Origin: Bacteroidaceae bacterium
GTDB taxonomy: Bacteria; Bacteroidota; Bacteroidia; Bacteroidales; Bacteroidaceae
Assembly (NCBI GenBank): GCA_024695315.1
Contig: JAILIJ010000161.1
Location: 1 to 5,775, forward strand
Length of the DNA: 5,775 nt
Direction of reading: 5' to 3'
In this document: positions 1 to 3,164 of the stretch, piece after piece
How the letters are laid out: each line of letters begins with the position of its first letter
Numbering within the stretch: the first letter of the stretch is position 1
Translations under genes and position numbers: made by a program
Notes under the pieces: model-generated
The model's input: the letters and a program-made list of their open reading frames with translations, nothing else
Databases searched by the model: none
Told to the model about the DNA's origin: nothing

Positions 1-1650
1 CAACCGTGCTGCCTCTATAGTTGAATTTGGGTCATAATAATTCATCATCTTACTCCATGAAGAAGACTGGAAACAGTCAAGTGAAGGTCGTGAACAGAAT
101 ATGCTCTCATGTGGTCCTTGCTGATTATTGCCATTTGGACAGTTGTAAATTTCATCGGCGAGTATCTCCCAAGCTTTGTCAACATTCTCACATTTCTTGC
201 CGTACCTTGCCTTAACATAATTTTTCACCCACTCGTGCTTCACAACTTTCTCTTTCCTCCATGGCAGTTCGCACATAAGTTCATACATTATAGGATTTGT
301 CTCCGACCCTTCCATTGTGAGCCCTATGCCACGCATGTTTTCAGAAAAAGAAGACCGAGCCTCATTATAATTATCAATAAGCTGATCCATCCTTCCATGC
401 ATTCCTATATTTGCTCCGAAATTAGATAACATACAGAAACACCACTCGTGCTCCCCATACCCTTTTTCACGATACCATATAGTGTTCTTTGCCCCATACT
501 GTGGACGACATTCGCTAAACAAGTCAAGAATAAGGACATCTCCATTAGGTAGAGAGTCTAACATTTCTGGACGTGGATTCTCGCTCCATCCCTGAATGAC
601 CCATGTACTTTCCTGCTTTCCATATTCTTTCATGGCATTTAGAACCTTCTTTCCTGCCTCACCAAGATTTAGGTTCTTTGGCAAATTGCTTGCCTCATGA
701 AAAGGATCCATGGAATAAAAATCAGATGTACCGTATAATTTCTTCATCTCCGCATAATAGAGACTTGCATATCTGTCAAAGCGAGAATCGTCAGGCATCA
801 ACACTCCCGGACGTGTAAATCCGTTCCAAAGCTGTAATGAAGACAGATTGGATTCCGAACTTCCATCAGTACTCAATCTCTCACCATTATGTATAGAAGC
901 TGCCTCTTGGGAAGATTCCATCTTTTCTGCCTGGAACGAAGGCACCATACCCGCATATCCGGGCAAAACGGGTTTCATACCGAATTCACGCATTCGTTTA
1001 AGAATACGTTTCTGAAGTATCTCGCGATTTTTATACCACGATAGAGGCAGAGGTCCACCCCATCCTTCAAGATTATTCATTTCCCACCAAGCCAAGAAAG
1101 CAGGCCCGGCTATGAACTTTCCAACTTCAGACTCAGAATACCCAAGTTTTAGCAACACATTTCTCCAAACGCACTCATTTCCCACAGCCGCCAACGGAAT
1201 ATTTATTCCATGCAAGGCCATCCAATCAATCTCCTTCTGCCATCTGTCCCAATCCCAAAAGGCCATAGAATAGGAGAAAGTACAATAGTTGAAATCATAC
1301 CTTAGCTTCAAATCCGTCTCATGTCTTTCCAGCTTTGGTACACGTGGTAAAACCTCAGGCAGTTTAGCCTTCATCTGGTTCCATGTGATATGAATCCCCG
1401 CATAGTACTTTAGATACCAATTTATTCCCACAGCAATATTCACATAAGTATTGCCTCTCACAACCACCTTATTGCCCATCTGATCGAGTTCAAAGAAATC
1501 CTTTCCCTCGCCATTTTCAATTTGACAGACAAACTTTTTCGCAGCCCCTTTATCTATTCTTTCAAGAAGGCCATAAATAGGTGTTTCCGCTTTAGCACTT
1601 AATGCCAAGGCGGAAACAACCACAAAAACAAACAGTCGAAATTGTTTCAT
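1..1650 (-). CDS. GH89 alpha-N-acetylglucosaminidase (NAGLU family), secreted; 3' end outside window
   Basis: Exo-glycosidase that releases terminal alpha-linked N-acetylglucosamine from glycans (family knowledge: CAZy GH89, human lysosomal NAGLU and bacterial mucin or heparan-type degraders). The 550 visible residues start with a signal peptide (K2-Q-F-R, hydrophobic core from about L6 to L18, cleavage probably after A21); there is no lipobox Cys, so a periplasmic or exported soluble enzyme is likely. An N-terminal alpha/beta domain (about 22-115) is followed by the catalytic barrel, opening with the family signature N121-Y-C-T-F-S-Y-S-M-A-F-W-D-W. Further family blocks are AGPAFLAWW, NLEGWGGP, MKPVLPGYAGMVP, VIQGW and GPHESIFCSRPSL. 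By comparison with human NAGLU (E316 acid/base, E446 nucleophile), E319 in F-H-E-A-S-N and E447 in L-T-M-E-G are the likely catalytic pair, so both are present. The frame is open without a stop through to base 1; roughly 150-200 residues of the C-terminal helical domain are missing. The ATG lies 16 nt after the yqeY stop, suggesting co-transcription. There is no Shine-Dalgarno sequence. Confidence 0.95.
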   Translation of the reverse strand, partial: MKQFRLFVFVVVSALALSAKAETPIYGLLERIDKGAAKKFVCQIENGEGKDFFELDQMGNKVVVRGNTYVNIAVGINWYLKYYAGIHITWNQMKAKLPEVLPRVPKLERHETDLKLRYDFNYCTFSYSMAFWDWDRWQKEIDWMALHGINIPLAAVGNECVWRNVLLKLGYSESEVGKFIAGPAFLAWWEMNNLEGWGGPLPLSWYKNREILQKRILKRMREFGMKPVLPGYAGMVPSFQAEKMESSQEAASIHNGERLSTDGSSESNLSSLQLWNGFTRPGVLMPDDSRFDRYASLYYAEMKKLYGTSDFYSMDPFHEASNLPKNLNLGEAGKKVLNAMKEYGKQESTWVIQGWSENPRPEMLDSLPNGDVLILDLFSECRPQYGAKNTIWYREKGYGEHEWCFCMLSNFGANIGMHGRMDQLIDNYNEARSSFSENMRGIGLTMEGSETNPIMYELMCELPWRKEKVVKHEWVKNYVKARYGKKCENVDKAWEILADEIYNCPNGNNQQGPHESIFCSRPSLDCFQSSSWSKMMNYYDPNSTIEAARL

Positions 1651-1666
1651 TCAGTATATATCCGGA

Positions 1667-2116
1667 TTATGCTAAAAGTTTCTTTACACAAGCACTAATA
1701 GCACGTCCCTCAGCAAGTCCGGCGAGTTGCTTAGTAGCCACTCCCATAACCTTACCCATTTCTGCAGCAGAAGACACACCAAGCTCATTTATTATAGCCT
1801 TCAGTTTCTCCTCTAATTCTGCCTCAGAAAGTTGCTTAGGAAGATACTCTTCCAAAACTTTAACCTGAGCCATTTCTGCTTCTGCAAGGTCACTACGGTT
1901 TTGTCCCTTGAAAATCTCTGCAGACTCACGCCCCTGCTTAGCAAGTTTCTGTAAAATTTTCAAAGCATCAGCATCAGACAATTCATCATTGCTTCCCGGA
2001 GCTGTCTTAGCCTCAAGGAAGTATTTTTTTACATTGCGAAGCGTATCACGACGAACGGCATCCTTAGCCTTCATAGCCTCAACAATGTCCTTTGAAATTT
2101 GATCAAAAAGTGCCAT
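1667..2116 (-). CDS. yqeY: GatB/YqeY domain protein
   Basis: A 149-residue cytoplasmic protein of the YqeY family, full length for the family (about 150 aa). The N-terminal half is helical and charged, with the typical opening M-A-L-F-D-Q-I-S-K-D-I-V-E-A-M-K-A-K-D and R-R-D-T-L-R-N-V-K. The C-terminal half carries Y-L-P-K-Q-L-S-E-A-E-L and the block E-M-G-K-V-M-G-V-A, the tail-like domain shared with the B subunit of Glu/Asp-tRNA amidotransferase. That relationship suggests tRNA binding or a link to aminoacyl-tRNA metabolism, but the exact function of stand-alone YqeY is not settled. The ATG at 2116 sits in a very A/T-rich leader without a Shine-Dalgarno sequence. The upstream gap (2117-2228, 112 nt) holds no clear terminator and only a poor promoter match, so transcription may read through from the small-protein genes. 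The GH89 gene follows after 16 nt. From memory, in many Bacteroidota this gene sits next to ftsZ; it does not here. Confidence 0.93.
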   Translation of the reverse strand: MALFDQISKDIVEAMKAKDAVRRDTLRNVKKYFLEAKTAPGSNDELSDADALKILQKLAKQGRESAEIFKGQNRSDLAEAEMAQVKVLEEYLPKQLSEAELEEKLKAIINELGVSSAAEMGKVMGVATKQLAGLAEGRAISACVKKLLA

Positions 2117-2214
2117 ATTTATAGTTATATTTTATATTTTAGAATATTAAATTCTGCAAACGTTGTTGCAATTCATCAAAGTGTCAGATGGGTATGTTTC
2201 TCTTTTCTCAAATC

Positions 2215-2230
2215 AACTATTAAAATAGTT
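2215..2230 (-). repeat. A/T-rich inverted repeat at the 3' end of small protein A
   Basis: A perfect 7-bp inverted repeat, AACTATT-TT-AATAGTT on the minus strand, overlaps the stop codon of small protein A (TAA at 2231-2229). It has one G/C pair per arm, a 2-nt centre and no adjacent long T-tract, so it is at best a weak 3' hairpin and not a convincing terminator. It leaves open whether transcription continues into yqeY. Confidence 0.35.
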
Positions 2231-2435
2231 AGAATCTTATTGGAGCATCGAATCCTTCAGGCCCGACCTCACCTCCACTGACAGGTATTGTTTCTGTATC
2301 TCCAGTATTACTACCCCTTGACGGATTAACAATAGTCTTAATTTCTTTTACCCCTGTACTATTCGCAAGCAGAGTATGTCTCAACAAACTTGCTGAGACA
2401 TAAACTCCTGGTACGGTATATATTTTCTTATTCAT
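2229..2435 (-). CDS. Small protein A, 68 aa, paralogue of B and C
   Basis: A 68-residue protein of unknown function, third member of a local family. It opens M-N-K-K-I-Y-T-V-P (residues 1-9) and has L18-R-H-T-L-L-A-N-S26, matching the same positions of protein C without a gap (L18-R-T-T-L-L-A-G-S26). The middle (27-55) is rich in Thr, Gly, Ser and Asn and contains T-I-P-V (49-52), as protein B does; the end is G-F-D-A-P-I-R-F68. There is no signal peptide, no Cys and no membrane segment. I chose ATG at 2435 because it aligns exactly with the M-x-K-K start of B and C; a TTG one codon upstream (2438) is possible but would break that alignment. It begins 38 nt after the stop of B and is probably in the same transcript. 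Compared with its siblings it has Asn instead of Gly in L-L-A-G-S and lacks the terminal S-L-D. That it is a real gene is supported mainly by the paralogy. Confidence 0.82.
   Translation of the reverse strand: MNKKIYTVPGVYVSASLLRHTLLANSTGVKEIKTIVNPSRGSNTGDTETIPVSGGEVGPEGFDAPIRF
2377..2400 (-). repeat. Intragenic near-perfect palindrome in small protein A
   Basis: On the minus strand the arms TGTCTCAGCAA and TTGTTGAGACA flank a 2-nt centre (GT). The 11 positions pair completely apart from one G·U wobble; in practice a 10-bp stem with a 4-nt loop would form in RNA. It covers codons 12-20 of small protein A, just ahead of and into the L-R-H-T-L-L-A-N-S block, where A departs most from B and C. 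It could be an mRNA structure affecting translation of A, or chance within a coding region. Confidence 0.6.
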
Positions 2436-2473
2436 CAAAAGTAACTAAAAGTCGTGTTAAGACATCCTCGTCT

Positions 2474-2644
2474 TTAATCAAGAGAAATATTAGATGTTCT
2501 CTCTGGTGCATCAAAGGATTTTGCAGGCTTCTCGCCAACAGGAATCACAGTGCCATCTGTATTATTAGCAGCAGATCCTGCTAATAAAGCTGTTCTGAGC
2601 TTCAAATTACGTGATGTAGGCTCAACATAAAATTTCTTTGTCAT
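2474..2644 (-). CDS. Small protein B, 56 aa, paralogue of A and C
   Basis: A 56-residue protein of unknown function, easily missed because of its length. It opens M-T-K-K-F-Y-V-E-P (1-9), then L16-R-T-A-L-L-A-G-S24, two residues earlier than in A and C. A short polar stretch (A25 to about T32) leads to V-I-P-V-G (33-37), then S-F-D-A-P-E-R (43-49) and the end I-S-L-D56. The front half resembles C (K-L-R-T-x-L-L-A-G-S), the back half resembles A (I-P-V and F-D-A-P-x-R), and the last three residues resemble C (S-L-D). There is no signal peptide, membrane segment or Cys. The ATG at 2644 is preceded by an A-rich leader without a Shine-Dalgarno sequence, and by the best promoter in the window (2704-2734), giving a predicted 5' UTR of about 50 nt. 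It is probably the first gene of the B-A unit, which may extend to yqeY and GH89. Paralogy to A and C makes the gene call firm; the function is unknown. Confidence 0.85.
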   Translation of the reverse strand: MTKKFYVEPTSRNLKLRTALLAGSAANNTDGTVIPVGEKPAKSFDAPERTSNISLD

Positions 2645-2703
2645 ATATTCTTTTTTTATAATTAATATTTATAACGCCCAAGCGCCAACTTCCATATCAG
2701 TTG

Positions 2704-2734
2704 CAAAGATAATAAAGATTTGTGTCATCACAAA
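2704..2734 (-). promoter_or_regulatory. Bacteroidales-type promoter for the small protein B-A unit
   Basis: On the minus strand TTTG (2734-2731) is followed after exactly 19 nt by TATCTTTG (2711-2704). This fits the Bacteroidota housekeeping consensus TTTG (-33) and TAnnTTTG (-7) completely, including spacing. A start about 4-9 nt downstream would give a leader of roughly 50 nt before the ATG of small protein B. It lies about 110 nt downstream of the terminator that ends the preceding unit, which supports a real transcription boundary. The rest of the gap between B and C (2645-2923) holds no convincing gene. Confidence 0.8.
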
Positions 2735-2842
2735 GAATTACAATTTTTTAGTACAAAATATTCTGTTCAAAGTCGTCATTTTAAATTAAAAACACTCTAT
2801 TTCATATCAATGAACTTCAATATTCTATAACTCAGAGATGGG

Positions 2843-2879
2843 AAAAAGTGTCCCCGTTCACATACATGAACGGGGGCAC
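2843..2879 (-). terminator. Rho-independent terminator after small protein C
   Basis: On the minus strand GTGCCCCCGTTCA (2879-2867), a 6-nt loop (TGTATG) and TGAACGGGGACAC (2860-2848) form a 13-position stem with one C/A mismatch, followed directly by TTTTT (2847-2843). It starts 44 nt after the stop codon of small protein C. The hairpin is the most GC-rich piece of an otherwise A/T-rich gap. The T-tract is only on the minus-strand side, so it ends the large-protein/C transcript. Confidence 0.9.
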
Positions 2880-2923
2880 ACAATCATATTACATTATACA
2901 CTTTGTGTGTATGTAACATCAAA

Positions 2924-3133
2924 TTAGTCGAGACTAAATCTTGCTTTTGCGTCACCAAATGTACCACCATTATTAACAGGGTCTTCATTAGATGTAGGAA
3001 CACTTCCTGAAGTAGCACTACCAGTAGGGTTAGAGCCTGCACCTGTACCGGCATAACTTCCAGCAAGGAGAGTTGTTCTCAGCTTTGTGCGAATCTCGCT
3101 TGAAACCGGAGACAAATAATTTTTCTTTACCAT
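2924..3133 (-). CDS. Small protein C, 69 aa, paralogue of A and B, downstream of the large surface protein
   Basis: A 69-residue protein of unknown function and the first of the three in transcription order. It opens M-V-K-K-N-Y-L-S-P (1-9), followed by a basic segment with E13-I-R-T-K-L-R-T-T (13-21) and L22-L-A-G-S26. The middle (27-58) is low complexity, rich in Gly, Ser, Thr, Asn and Pro, and probably disordered. The C-terminus is F-G-D-A-K-A-R-F-S-L-D69, echoing F-D-A-P-x-R in A and B and the terminal S-L-D of B. There is no signal peptide, Cys or membrane segment. The ATG lies 31 nt after the stop of the large surface protein with no terminator or promoter between them, so the two are probably co-transcribed; a strong terminator follows. 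Small proteins starting K-K-x-Y-x-x-P are, from memory, frequent and uncharacterised in Bacteroidales. A processed peptide, a partner of the surface protein or a cell-envelope micro-protein are all possible. Confidence 0.85.
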   Translation of the reverse strand: MVKKNYLSPVSSEIRTKLRTTLLAGSYAGTGAGSNPTGSATSGSVPTSNEDPVNNGGTFGDAKARFSLD

Positions 3134-3164
3134 TTTTGTTTGATTTATTATTTAGATTAAAAAA

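Noticed and set aside
109..429. Plus-strand ORF of 106 codons with hydrophobic stretches
   Set aside because: It lies opposite the conserved catalytic and C-terminal part of GH89; the hydrophobic look follows from the antisense codons.
1602..1868. Plus-strand ORF of 88 codons
   Set aside because: It is a shadow over the GH89 start and the yqeY 3' half, both firmly identified on the other strand; its translation shows no family features.
2157..2164. AACGTTTG as a -7 promoter box for yqeY
   Set aside because: It misses the first consensus base and the nearest upstream TTTG is only 12 nt away instead of about 19, so I did not call a promoter.
2436..2438. TTG start one codon upstream of small protein A
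   Set aside because: The ATG at 2435 aligns exactly with the M-x-K-K starts of B and C; the TTG would add a residue that neither paralogue has.
2459..2474. Small hairpin AAGAC/GTCTT between B and A
   Set aside because: Only 5 bp without a T-tract; too weak to call a terminator or regulatory structure.
2738..2779. A 13-residue minus-strand ORF starting M-T-T-L-N-R
   Set aside because: It lies upstream of and abuts the predicted B promoter, shares none of the family motifs and is short enough to occur by chance.
2843..2879. The hairpin read as a plus-strand terminator
   Set aside because: On the plus strand the stem is followed by a mixed A/T/C sequence without a T-tract, and no plus-strand gene ends there; the T-tract is only on the minus-strand side.
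2884..3066. Second minus-strand frame over small protein C
   Set aside because: It overlaps C in another frame and lacks the shared head and tail motifs that support C.
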